A stretch of 7,120 nucleotides of DNA, from contig CALCBL010000456.1 in NCBI GenBank assembly GCA_937897495.1, positions 1 to 7,120 on the forward strand, read 5' to 3'. Below, one piece after another: positions 1 to 6,277 of this stretch. This stretch comes from an uncultured Burkholderiales bacterium. GTDB lineage: Bacteria; Pseudomonadota; Gammaproteobacteria; Burkholderiales; Burkholderiaceae_C. The notes under the pieces were generated by a model that saw only the letters and a program-made list of their open reading frames with translations, had not been told where the DNA came from and ran no database searches. Both the position numbers and the translations under genes were made by a program. Within the stretch, counting starts at the first letter, position 1, and each line of letters starts with the position of its first letter.

Positions 1-143
1 CTGCGATGCGATTGCATGGCTTTGGCGGCAGCAGCATCACGCGTCCACAGTTGAACTCGATGACCTGCTGCGTGCCGACTGGCACTGATGGCCAGTGCTG
101 TGCCCCAAGCACATGCCCCGATGACCGCAATCTTCAGGCTCAT
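1..143 (-). CDS. gpsA: NAD(P)H-dependent glycerol-3-phosphate dehydrogenase, N-terminal part (cut by window edge)
   Basis: Read by hand on the minus strand from the ATG at 143-141; 47 codons are visible and the rest lies beyond base 1. The enzyme reduces dihydroxyacetone phosphate to sn-glycerol 3-phosphate in the cytosol, the entry to phospholipid synthesis. The visible part is the first beta-alpha-beta unit of the Rossmann fold: [15 protein letters not shown] at residues 4-18, then RVQLWTRD at about 29-36, which fits the usual nucleotide-binding start of GpsA. Oddly, the usual GxGxWG reads G9-A-C11-A-W-G14, with cysteine at the second glycine (codon TGT). The start lies 19 bp after the secB stop, with no clear Shine-Dalgarno sequence, so translation may depend on coupling to secB. 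The order secB-gpsA is conserved in many proteobacteria and supports the call. Confidence 0.92.
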   Translation of the reverse strand, partial: MSLKIAVIGACAWGTALAISASRHAAGHRVQLWTRDAAAAKAMQSHR

Positions 144-162
144 TGAGGGGCGTCGCGGCAAA

Positions 163-621
163 TTACTGAATTTGCGGGGCTGCAGCTTTTTCTGCGGCCT
201 CAGCTTGCTGTTGCTCGTACATGGCTTGGAAATTTATTTCGGCCAAGTGCACTGGAGGAAAGCCTGCACGGGTAACCAAGTCGGCCACGTTGCCGCGCAA
301 GTAGGGGTACACAATTTGAGGGCAAGCAATGCCCATGATGGGGCCCATTTGGTCTTCTGGCAAATTGCGGATTTCAAAAATACCCGCTTGTTTGCACTCG
401 ACCAAGAACACCGTTTTGTCTTCTATTTTGGTGTGAACCGTGGCAGTGACACAAATTTCGTAGACACCCTCTGCAGCTTGATTGGCCTCAACACCCAGCT
501 GAATATCTACAGCAGGTTGTTGCTGTTCCAACAAAATACCTGGCGAGTTGGGTTGCTCCAAAGACGCCTCTTTCATGTAAACGCGCTGGATTTGGAACAC
601 AGGGGTGCTTGCTTCTGACAT
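163..621 (-). CDS. secB: Protein-export chaperone SecB
   Basis: This 152-residue protein has the usual SecB length. SecB is a cytosolic homotetramer that keeps precursor proteins unfolded and hands them to SecA for Sec-dependent export. Family landmarks are visible in order: FQIQRVY at 9-15, the strand [11 protein letters not shown] at 72-82 (E75 aligns with the acidic SecA-contact region of E. coli SecB), [11 protein letters not shown] at 100-110, and [12 protein letters not shown] at 120-131. A Gln/Ala-rich flexible tail (about 135-152) follows, as is usual. The ATG at 621-619 is preceded by AAGAG at a reasonable distance. The gene lies between grxC (77-bp gap) and gpsA (19-bp gap), the conserved proteobacterial order. 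No alternative function is plausible. Confidence 0.97.
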   Translation of the reverse strand: MSEASTPVFQIQRVYMKEASLEQPNSPGILLEQQQPAVDIQLGVEANQAAEGVYEICVTATVHTKIEDKTVFLVECKQAGIFEIRNLPEDQMGPIMGIACPQIVYPYLRGNVADLVTRAGFPPVHLAEINFQAMYEQQQAEAAEKAAAPQIQ

Positions 622-662
622 AAAAACTCTTGTTTAAAAGTGATCTTCTCTAGGCCGCTTTG

Positions 663-690
663 AAAAAGCCCCTGCCATGAGATTAGGCAG
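663..690 (-). terminator. Weak hairpin plus T-run between grxC and secB (possible attenuator)
   Basis: On the minus strand just after the grxC stop, CTGCC (690-686) can pair with GGCAG (676-672) around a 9-nt loop. Four bases later comes a run of five T (667-663). The stem is only 5 bp, the loop is large and the T-run is detached, so this is at best a leaky terminator or attenuator that would let part of the transcript continue into secB. It may be chance. Confidence 0.22.
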
Positions 691-698
691 ATTATCGC

Positions 699-953
699 CT
701 ATGCAAGGAGGGGCACTAAGCCGCCCTTGGCATCAAGCGCGATGAGTTCGTCGCAACCTCCGACATGGGTTTCACCGATAAAAATTTGAGGTACCGTTCT
801 GCGCCCTGTGATGGCCATCATGTGCTCGCGGGCCTCAGGCAGGGTGTCTATTCGAATTTCTTCAATTTCAGTGACACCCTTGGCTTTCAAAATTTGCTTG
901 GCGCGAACGCAATAAGGGCAAACTGCGGTGGTGTACATCTTCACGTGGGGCAT
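699..953 (-). CDS. grxC: Glutaredoxin 3
   Basis: This 84-residue protein is a classic single-domain glutaredoxin, a cytosolic thiol-disulfide oxidoreductase that uses glutathione to reduce disulfides and mixed disulfides. It shows the dithiol active site C12-P-Y-C15, the cis-proline loop T53-V54-P55, and the glutathione-binding G65-G66-C67-D68 turn. All are in the expected order of the GrxC/Grx3 subfamily, and the length matches. I place the start at the ATG 953-951. A longer reading from TTG at 968 is possible, but the Shine-Dalgarno sequence GGAG lies inside that extension, and family members start near this ATG. The gene follows yibN by 50 bp and precedes secB, the same order as in E. coli. 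The third cysteine, C67, is common in Grx3 proteins. Confidence 0.95.
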   Translation of the reverse strand: MPHVKMYTTAVCPYCVRAKQILKAKGVTEIEEIRIDTLPEAREHMMAITGRRTVPQIFIGETHVGGCDELIALDAKGGLVPLLA

Positions 954-958
954 GACAA

Positions 959-964
959 CTCCAA
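959..964 (-). promoter_or_regulatory. Ribosome binding site of grxC
   Basis: Minus strand TTGGAG (964-959) has its GGAG core 5 nt before the ATG at 953. This site decides the grxC start: it would lie within the coding region if translation began at the upstream TTG (968). Confidence 0.7.
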
Positions 965-1003
965 TCAAAACTCAAAAAAATCAAAACTTTATTTCAGCCT
1001 CAA

Positions 1004-1411
1004 TTAGGCTTTTTCGACAGGCAAGCTGGCTTCACGCCAAGCCTTCAGACCACCGGCCAAGGCCTGTGCGCGCTCATAGCCCAACTTTTGAGCCTGGGCT
1101 GCAGCCCGACTTGCGCGGCCGCCCACTTGGCAGACCAAAATCACAGGCAAGCCCTTGTTTTTGACCATCAAGGGGAGTTGAGTCTCTAGCTCACCCAATG
1201 GAATATTTTTGGAACCAACGGCATGCCCCTGAGCAAATTCAGCGGGTTCGCAGACATCAATCAAAACCGCTTTTTCGCGATTAATGAGCATCACTGCCTG
1301 GGAGGGTTCAACCCCACCCGCAGCACCTTTGGTGATGGCTGGCCAAAATAAAGCCAAAGCGGAGGACGCCGCCACAGCAACCAACATCCAGTTTTCAATC
1401 AAAAAATTCAC
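1004..1411 (-). CDS. yibN: Membrane-anchored rhodanese-domain sulfurtransferase (YibN type)
   Basis: This 135-residue protein has an N-terminal hydrophobic segment (about residues 8-27) followed by one rhodanese domain (about 34-132). It is probably tethered to the inner membrane; which side the domain faces is not certain. The active-site loop is C94-QVGG-R99, with C94 the predicted persulfide-forming cysteine in a six-residue loop typical of sulfurtransferases. Other marks are VLIDVCEPAEFAQGHAVGS (49-67), NIPL (69-72) and the closing GGLKAW (120-125). C54 stands where many rhodaneses have arginine in DVR(E/D). The start is GTG (1411-1409), supported by AAGGG 6 nt upstream; an ATG at 1433 is out of frame. 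It is probably the first gene of the cluster with grxC, secB and gpsA, and is divergent from gpmA, an arrangement that recalls yibN and gpmM in E. coli. The physiological sulfur acceptor is unknown. Confidence 0.9.
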   Translation of the reverse strand: MNFLIENWMLVAVAASSALALFWPAITKGAAGGVEPSQAVMLINREKAVLIDVCEPAEFAQGHAVGSKNIPLGELETQLPLMVKNKGLPVILVCQVGGRASRAAAQAQKLGYERAQALAGGLKAWREASLPVEKA

Positions 1412-1435
1412 AAAAAACCCTTAAAAAGTTCATTT

Positions 1436-1455
1436 GCAGTCTATTTCAAGACTGC
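1436..1455. repeat. Perfect 7-bp inverted repeat in the yibN/gpmA divergent region
   Basis: GCAGTCT (1436-1442) and AGACTGC (1449-1455) are exact reverse complements separated by 6 bases (ATTTCA). The dyad lies 24 bp upstream of the yibN start and 67 bp upstream of the gpmA start. It could be a binding site for a dimeric regulator, or a hairpin in the yibN leader RNA. No T-run follows on the plus strand. On the minus strand the next T-rich stretch overlaps the yibN ribosome binding site region, so a terminator is unlikely. I cannot assign a regulator. Confidence 0.55.
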
Positions 1456-1461
1456 GTGCCA

Positions 1462-1478
1462 AATTCGAATTCTAAAAT
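1462..1478 (+). promoter_or_regulatory. Palindrome and candidate -10 element upstream of gpmA
   Basis: A 10-bp perfect palindrome AATTCGAATT (1462-1471) is followed at once by TAAAAT (1473-1478), which matches a sigma70 -10 box in five of six positions. At the right distance upstream (1450-1455) there is no good -35 box; instead that position is occupied by the right arm of the dyad. If TAAAAT is the gpmA -10 box, the promoter may need an activator bound at the dyad. The gpmA leader would be about 35-40 nt. Confidence 0.3.
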
Positions 1479-1490
1479 GCTGACTGTAAA
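1463..1490 (-). promoter_or_regulatory. Candidate promoter for the yibN-grxC-secB-gpsA cluster
   Basis: On the minus strand TTTACA (1490-1485, five of six matches to TTGACA) is followed after 16 bp by TCGAAT (1468-1463, four of six matches to TATAAT). Transcription would then begin near 1456 and the dyad at 1455-1436 would form the very 5' end of the leader. Matches of this quality occur by chance, so this is tentative. Confidence 0.25.
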
Positions 1491-1522
1491 CCTGTTTTTC
1501 TTTCTTGATTAAACCTTTCACC

Positions 1523-2266
1523 ATGTACAAATTCGTTCTCATTCGCCACGGCGAGTCCACTTGGAATTTAGAAAATCGCTTCACGGGCTGGACCGACGTC
1601 GACCTCACGCCTACCGGCATCGAGCAAGCCAAAGCGGCTGGGCGCTTGCTGAAAGCGGAAGGATACGAGTTTGACTTGGCCTATACCAGCCTCCTCAAAC
1701 GCGCCATTCACACCCTGTGGCACACCCTAGATGCCATGGACAGGCAGTGGCTGCCAGTGCATCACAGTTGGCGTCTGAACGAACGCCACTACGGTGCCCT
1801 TCAAGGCCTTAACAAAGCAGAAACCGCTCAAAAGTTTGGCGATGAACAGGTTTTGGTCTGGCGCCGCAGCTACGACACGCCCCCCCCGGCCCTCGAAGCC
1901 ACCGACCCCCGGTGTGAACGCACCGACTTGCGCTACGCCAAACTGAAGGCGCAGGACATTCCCCTCACGGAATGCCTGAAAGACACGGTAGACCGCGTGA
2001 TTCCTTTTTGGACTGAATCTATGGCGCCAGCCATCAGGGCGGGAAAGCACATTGTGGTGGCGGCACACGGCAACTCTATTCGGGCCTTGATCAAGTACTT
2101 GGACCATGTTTCCAACGAAGACATCGTGAACTTGAACATCCCCAATGGCATTCCTTTGGTGTACGAACTCGATGCCAATTTGAAACCCATCAAGCACTAC
2201 TATTTGGGCGATGCAGAAGCAGCCGCCAAGGCCGCTGCCGCTGTAGCCAGTCAAGGCATGGCTTAA
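1523..2266 (+). CDS. gpmA: 2,3-bisphosphoglycerate-dependent phosphoglycerate mutase
   Basis: This 247-residue protein interconverts 3- and 2-phosphoglycerate in glycolysis and gluconeogenesis, in the cytosol, through a phosphohistidine intermediate. It carries the histidine-phosphatase signature LIRHGES (6-12) with H9 as the phosphorylated residue. It also has [13 protein letters not shown] (17-29), the catalytic-acid region LNERHYG (85-91, E87), and the second histidine in [10 protein letters not shown] (180-189, H182). The length and the complete motif set identify the cofactor-dependent dPGM rather than a general phosphatase. The tail (230-247) is alanine-rich. I chose the ATG at 1523 because the family starts with this M-Y/K-x-V-L-I-R-H pattern; a TTG at 1505 would add six residues with no support. 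No convincing Shine-Dalgarno sequence is present. A run of eight C (1880-1887) encodes part of a proline stretch near residue 120; the frame is intact. Confidence 0.97.
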   Translation: MYKFVLIRHGESTWNLENRFTGWTDVDLTPTGIEQAKAAGRLLKAEGYEFDLAYTSLLKRAIHTLWHTLDAMDRQWLPVHHSWRLNERHYGALQGLNKAETAQKFGDEQVLVWRRSYDTPPPALEATDPRCERTDLRYAKLKAQDIPLTECLKDTVDRVIPFWTESMAPAIRAGKHIVVAAHGNSIRALIKYLDHVSNEDIVNLNIPNGIPLVYELDANLKPIKHYYLGDAEAAAKAAAAVASQGMA

Positions 2267-2290
2267 TTAATCGGGCGGGCATTTCCTGAC

Positions 2291-2321
2291 TTGCACAAAG
2301 ACAACATTCAGGGTGTATATT
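2291..2321 (+). promoter_or_regulatory. Candidate promoter upstream of the processing protease gene
   Basis: TTGCAC (2291-2296) and TATATT (2316-2321) resemble sigma70 -35 and -10 boxes. The spacer is 19 bp, longer than the preferred 17, so this would be a weak promoter. It lies in the 81-bp gap between gpmA and the protease gene and would give the downstream genes some independence from gpmA. Confidence 0.3.
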
Positions 2322-2330
2322 GACTTCAAA

Positions 2331-2335
2331 GGAGG
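2331..2335 (+). promoter_or_regulatory. Strong ribosome binding site of the processing protease gene
   Basis: AAAGGAGG (2328-2335) contains a full GGAGG core. It lies 12 nt before the ATG at 2348 and 18 nt before a second in-frame ATG at 2354, which favours the first ATG. It is the strongest Shine-Dalgarno sequence in the window. Confidence 0.65.
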
Positions 2336-2347
2336 CCCTCTGGGTCA

Positions 2348-3802
2348 ATGAACATGGGACAGAAATTGAAAATTGTCGGTTGGCTTAGCGTAGGCGCTTT
2401 AGCAGGCGCCCTCACCACCATTTCGCTTCAAACCACGGCCAGAGGTGCCTTTGCACCCTTGCCGCTTGAAGAACTCCAGCAACTGGCCGCAGTTTTTGGC
2501 ATGGTCAAAAGCGACTATGTCGAAACCGTCGATGAGAAAAAGCTCATCACCGAAGCCATCTCGGGCATGGTCTCAAGCCTAGACCCTCACTCGCAGTACT
2601 ACGACAAAAAAAGCTTCAAAGAATTCAGCGAAGGCACCTCCGGTCGCTTTGTGGGTGTGGGCATTGAGATCACCCAAGAAGAAGGCATTGTCAAAGTTGT
2701 GTCGCCCATTGAAGACTCACCTGCCGACCGCGCTGGGCTTAAAACAAATGACCTGATTACCAAAATTGACGACGCCTTTGTCAAAGGTTTGTCAATGAAC
2801 GAAGCGGTTAAACGCATGCGCGGAGAACCCAATACCAAGGTGGTTCTCACCGTGTTTCGCAAAGACGAAAGCCGTACCTTCACGGTCACCATCGTCCGTG
2901 AAGAAATTAAAACTCAGTCCGTTAAAGCCAAAGTGGTTGAACCCGGTTTTGGCTGGATTCGCGTGTCTCAATTTCAAGAGAGAACAGTAGAAGATTTCTC
3001 CAAGAAGCTAGAAGACATGTTCAAACAAGACCCCAACCTGAAAGGCTTGGTGCTTGATTTACGCAACGACCCAGGTGGCTTACTTGATGCCTCCATTGCC
3101 TTGTCTGCAGCCTTCTTGCCCGAAAACGTCACAGTGGTGTCTACCAATGGCCAGCTTGAAGATAGTAAATTTATTTACAAGGCAGCGCCCCAGTTTTGGC
3201 GCCGCAGCGCTGAAAGCGACCCTATTCAACGCCTTACTCAAAATACCCAAGGGCAATTGAAAAAAATCCCTCTGGTGGTGTTGGTCAATGAAGGCTCCGC
3301 TTCAGCCAGTGAAATTGTGGCGGGTGCATTGCAAGACCACAAGCGGGCCACCATCATGGGCAGCCAAACCTTTGGCAAAGGCTCGGTTCAAACAGTTCGC
3401 CAATTGGGCCCTGACACGGCTTTGAAGCTCACCACAGCGCGGTACTTCACGCCCAATGGCAAGTCGATTCAAGCCAAGGGCATCTTGCCCGATGTCATGC
3501 TCGATGAAACCGAAAATGGCAATGTGTTTGCCGCACTGCGCACGCGCGAAGCCGACTTAGAAAAGCATTTGCTCAACGGCCAGGAAGCTGAAAAGAAAAA
3601 TGAAGAGCGTCAAAAAGCACGTGAAGAAGCCATGAAGAAATTGGAAGCCGACGCCAAGAAACCAGAATCCGAAAGACGTCCGCCCGAGTTTGGATCTCCC
3701 AAAGACTTCCAACTGAACCAAGCCCTCAACCAACTGAAAGGCTTGCCCGTCAAAGTCAGTGCCACATTGGCTGAGCGAAAAGTAGAGAAAAAAGACAAGT
3801 AA
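2348..3802 (+). CDS. ctpA: Carboxyl-terminal processing serine protease, family S41
   Basis: This 484-residue protein starts with a hydrophobic signal or anchor segment (about residues 8-27), so it acts in the periplasm, probably membrane-attached. A conserved helical region follows (DPHSQYY, 79-85), then a PDZ domain (about 98-185, with GVGIEI and SPADRAGLKTND) that binds substrate C termini. The S41 protease domain spans about 190-385. The catalytic serine is S319 in GSASASEI (316-323) and the general base is K344 in TFGKGSVQ (341-348). Their 25-residue spacing equals that of the Tsp and CtpB dyads, and Q348 matches the supporting glutamine. The C-terminal part (about 400-448) is rich in Glu, Lys and Arg and probably helical or coiled. 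Such proteases trim envelope proteins and, in several proteobacteria, control peptidoglycan hydrolases; the substrate here is unknown. The moeB-like gene follows after 6 bp, so the two are likely cotranscribed. Confidence 0.95.
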   Translation: MNMGQKLKIVGWLSVGALAGALTTISLQTTARGAFAPLPLEELQQLAAVFGMVKSDYVETVDEKKLITEAISGMVSSLDPHSQYYDKKSFKEFSEGTSGRFVGVGIEITQEEGIVKVVSPIEDSPADRAGLKTNDLITKIDDAFVKGLSMNEAVKRMRGEPNTKVVLTVFRKDESRTFTVTIVREEIKTQSVKAKVVEPGFGWIRVSQFQERTVEDFSKKLEDMFKQDPNLKGLVLDLRNDPGGLLDASIALSAAFLPENVTVVSTNGQLEDSKFIYKAAPQFWRRSAESDPIQRLTQNTQGQLKKIPLVVLVNEGSASASEIVAGALQDHKRATIMGSQTFGKGSVQTVRQLGPDTALKLTTARYFTPNGKSIQAKGILPDVMLDETENGNVFAALRTREADLEKHLLNGQEAEKKNEERQKAREEAMKKLEADAKKPESERRPPEFGSPKDFQLNQALNQLKGLPVKVSATLAERKVEKKDK

Positions 3803-3808
3803 GCCCCC

Positions 3809-4570
3809 ATGAGGGACGACCAGCTTCTGCGTTATTCACGTCACATTCTTTTAGATGAATGGGGCGTCGAGGGCCAAGAGCGAGTCTCTCAATCTCATGC
3901 GCTCATTGTGGGCGCGGGCGGCTTGGGTTCTCCCGCTGCCCTTTACTTGGCCAGTGCAGGTGTTGGGCATATCAGCCTGATCGATCATGACCACGTCGAT
4001 GTCACTAACCTGCAACGGCAAATTGCCCACTCCCAAGCGCGTGTGGGTCAGCTCAAAGTAGCCTCGCTGCAGGCTGCCATGCAAGCCATCAATCCCGAGG
4101 TGCAAGTGACTTGCTATTCGCAAAAAGCAGATGCTGCTTTGCTGGCACTTTGCATGCCCAGCGTCGATGTGGTGTTGGACTGCACCGATAACTTTGAAAC
4201 ACGTCAACTCATCAACCAAGCCTGTGCGCAGTTCGCCAAGCCTTTGGTGTCGGGCTCTGCTTTGCGCTTTGATGGGCAGCTTGCGGTCTACGACACACGC
4301 CAAGCCGACGCGCCTTGCTATGCCTGCGTGTTTCCTCCCACCCAAAGCTTTGAAGAAGAACGCTGTGCCACCATGGGCGTGTTGGCACCCTTGGTGGGTG
4401 TGATCGGCAGCATGCAAGCCACAGAGGCCCTTAAATTATTGAGCGGCATAGGCAGCAGCCTTCAAGGCAAGCTCATGATGTTCAACGCGCAGCACATGGA
4501 ATGGCAAACCATGAGCACCGCCAGAAACTTGAAGTGCTCAGTGTGCAGTCCGTTTCGCGCTAAGTCATAG
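3809..4570 (+). CDS. moeB: MoeB/ThiF-family adenylyltransferase (E1-like, sulfur-carrier activating)
   Basis: This 253-residue cytosolic enzyme is predicted to adenylate the C-terminal glycine of a small ubiquitin-like carrier (MoaD, ThiS or a relative) so that it can be thiocarboxylated for molybdopterin or thiamine synthesis. It opens with RYSRHILL (8-15). The ATP-binding loop is GAGGLGSPA (35-43), followed by the acidic strand LIDHDHVDVTNLQRQ (57-71) and DCTDNFETR (124-132). The zinc-binding pairs are C170-YA-C173 and C243-SV-C246. C186, in CATMGVLAPLVGVIGS (186-201), aligns with the conserved catalytic-region cysteine. There is no C-terminal rhodanese domain, so it is the short bacterial form. 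MoeB and ThiF cannot be separated reliably by eye, and neither moaD/moaE nor thi genes are adjacent. The start is 6 bp after the protease stop with only a weak AAGTAAG ribosome site, which suggests translational coupling. Confidence 0.88.
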   Translation: MRDDQLLRYSRHILLDEWGVEGQERVSQSHALIVGAGGLGSPAALYLASAGVGHISLIDHDHVDVTNLQRQIAHSQARVGQLKVASLQAAMQAINPEVQVTCYSQKADAALLALCMPSVDVVLDCTDNFETRQLINQACAQFAKPLVSGSALRFDGQLAVYDTRQADAPCYACVFPPTQSFEEERCATMGVLAPLVGVIGSMQATEALKLLSGIGSSLQGKLMMFNAQHMEWQTMSTARNLKCSVCSPFRAKS

Positions 4571-4612
4571 CCCTTAGCGCCATTCTTGGCCCATTGACAC
4601 TATCATCACCGC

Positions 4613-6277
4613 ATGAAATCTCTTCACGCTTGGTTCCCATTCTTAAGATGGCCGCGCTTAACGCCAGCACTCTTTCGCCAAGAATGGACCGCTGGCTTTT
4701 CGGTGGCCTTGCTCATGGTGCCGCAGTCGGTGGCTTACGCCGCATTGGCGGGTATGCCGCTGGTCACAGGTCTTTATGCTGCGCTACTACCGGCCTTGGT
4801 GGGCGTGATGTGGGGCGGCTCTACGCGCCTTTCAATCGGCCCCTCTGCCCTCACTTGCGTCCTGATTAGCGCTTCCCTCACTGGCTTGGCTCAGCCCAGC
4901 AGTGCGCAATGGGTCAACTTGGCCATTTGGTTGGCATTGTTGGCAGGTACTTTGCAATTGCTAATGGGCGTGCTTCGATATGGTTGGCTCCTGAACCTCA
5001 TCAGCTCACCCGTCATGATGGGTTTTACACAAGCGGCAGGCCTCTTGATCATGGCTTCCCAATTGCCTGCACTCACAGGCTGGCAAACAGGCGGCTCTTT
5101 TCAGTGGACCGATGTCGGGTTTGGTGCAGCCAGTTTGGCAGCTTTGTTTTTGGCCAAAAAATGGGCGCCCAAATCTCCCAGCATCATGCTGGTGGTCGCA
5201 GCCAGTGCTGCCGTCAGTTATGCGATGGGTTATGCAGACAATGGGGGCGCCGTCATCGGCGCTTTGCCAGCATCGCTGCCCAGTCTAGGCTTGCCGCAAC
5301 TGCTTACTTTGGAGGAGCTGATGTTTCTGGCTGGCCCTGCTGTATTGATTGCGTTGGTCAGTTTTTTAGAGGCTGCGTCTTGTGCCAAAACAGAGAACCA
5401 AAAAGAAGGCACCGTGTGGCAAGAGAATCAAGACTTGATGGGACAAGGCTTGGCCAAAATTGTGTCGGGTTTAAGCGGTAGTTTCGCCACCAGCACATCG
5501 TTCTCTCGATCAGCCATTAATTTGGCTTCAGGCGCCAAAACAGGGTGGGCTGTTGTGGGCACCACGTCCTTTGTGCTGCTGGCTGTCTTTGCATCACCGG
5601 CGCTTTTTCATGTGCCGCGTGCCGTGTTGGCCGCCGTTGTCATCTTGGCGGTTTCCAGCCTCATTCAACCCATGGCCTTTGTCAAATTGTGGCGCATTGC
5701 ACGCATTGAGGCCATGACTGCAGGCATGACTTTTGGCATCACACTTCTAAGTACACCGCGCATTTATTGGGGTGTCCTGGCAGGTGTTCTCTTAGGCTTG
5801 AGCCACTTTTTGTACACCCGCTTGCACCCTCGCATCATTGAAGTCGGTTTGCACGATGATGGCAGTTTGCGCGATCGTCATTTGTGGCACTTGCCACCCC
5901 TTGCCACCCATGTGTTTGCCATTCGAATGGATGCAGAGTTGGACTTTGCTGCTGCCAGCAGCTTTGAAAAATACATCACAGAAAAACTAAGCGATCAAGC
6001 TCAGATTCAGCATGTGTGTTTGTTTGCGCAGCCCATCAACCGAATTGATGCGACAGGGGTTGAAACACTTCAGCAACTGCGCCATTATTTACAGCGAAGG
6101 GGCATTCAACTCCACATCAGTGGCATCAAGCTGCCAGTTGAAAATGCCCTCAAATTGGCAGGTGAGTTAGGACTTGAAAGTCACGTGATTTTGTACCGCA
6201 CTGACATTGAGGCCCTTCATGCTTTGAGGGCACTCACAATCCAACCCTCTAAGGGGTCAAACTTAGGCAACCCATAA
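4613..6277 (+). CDS. SulP-family anion transporter with C-terminal STAS domain
   Basis: This 554-residue inner-membrane protein has the SulP/SLC26 layout: a long hydrophobic transporter region (about residues 25-405) and a cytoplasmic STAS domain (about 430-535). Family marks are VPQSVAYAALAGMP (36-49), GLYAALLPAL (53-62), GPSALT (76-81), SFLEAASCAKT (250-260, with conserved E253), and NQDLMGQG (272-279) leading to SFSRSAIN (296-303). The STAS part shows the F-A-x-A-S-S-F strand-helix and IDATGVETL (478-486). SulP proteins carry sulfate, bicarbonate, fumarate or other anions; the substrate cannot be told from sequence alone. Proximity to sulfur-transfer genes hints at sulfate but is weak evidence. 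The ATG at 4613 is the first possible start after an in-frame TGA at 4595; no clear Shine-Dalgarno sequence precedes it. The gap after the moeB-like gene is only 42 bp. Its last 20 codons overlap the convergent DUF429 gene. Confidence 0.93.
   Translation: MKSLHAWFPFLRWPRLTPALFRQEWTAGFSVALLMVPQSVAYAALAGMPLVTGLYAALLPALVGVMWGGSTRLSIGPSALTCVLISASLTGLAQPSSAQWVNLAIWLALLAGTLQLLMGVLRYGWLLNLISSPVMMGFTQAAGLLIMASQLPALTGWQTGGSFQWTDVGFGAASLAALFLAKKWAPKSPSIMLVVAASAAVSYAMGYADNGGAVIGALPASLPSLGLPQLLTLEELMFLAGPAVLIALVSFLEAASCAKTENQKEGTVWQENQDLMGQGLAKIVSGLSGSFATSTSFSRSAINLASGAKTGWAVVGTTSFVLLAVFASPALFHVPRAVLAAVVILAVSSLIQPMAFVKLWRIARIEAMTAGMTFGITLLSTPRIYWGVLAGVLLGLSHFLYTRLHPRIIEVGLHDDGSLRDRHLWHLPPLATHVFAIRMDAELDFAAASSFEKYITEKLSDQAQIQHVCLFAQPINRIDATGVETLQQLRHYLQRRGIQLHISGIKLPVENALKLAGELGLESHVILYRTDIEALHALRALTIQPSKGSNLGNP

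Noticed and set aside
88..618. Long plus-strand open frame (176 codons) opposite gpsA and secB
   Set aside because: It lies antisense to two well-supported genes of a conserved cluster, and its translation shows no recognisable domain.
1727..2254. Minus-strand open frame opposite gpmA
   Set aside because: It is a mirror of the gpmA coding frame; gpmA has every catalytic motif and this frame shows none.
2332..2340. Near-palindrome GAGGCCCTC over the protease ribosome binding site, considered as a sequestering hairpin or operator
   Set aside because: The arms are 4 bp with a single central base, which cannot form a hairpin, and it is too short to claim as an operator.
3851..4417. Minus-strand open frame of 188 codons opposite the moeB-like gene
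   Set aside because: It is an antisense shadow rich in His, Gln and Arg with no family pattern; the plus-strand gene is fully supported.
4594..4606. TTGACA followed by TATCAT just before sulP, resembling promoter boxes
   Set aside because: The two boxes are almost adjacent; with a normal spacer after TTGACA the -10 box would fall inside sulP, where the sequence does not match, and there is no -35 box at the right distance before TATCAT.
5188..5195. GCTGGTGG, identical to the E. coli Chi octamer
   Set aside because: A single octamer is expected by chance, and this sequence is not known to me to act as Chi in betaproteobacteria.
4909..5481. Plus-strand open frame of 190 codons inside sulP in another frame
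   Set aside because: It overlaps the conserved transporter region, has no plausible start context, and its composition is that of an out-of-frame reading.
6212..6231. Hairpin GCCCT/AGGGC with 10-nt interval in the sulP/DUF429 overlap as a bidirectional terminator
   Set aside because: The stem is only 5 bp plus one wobble pair, and there is no T-run on either strand after it.
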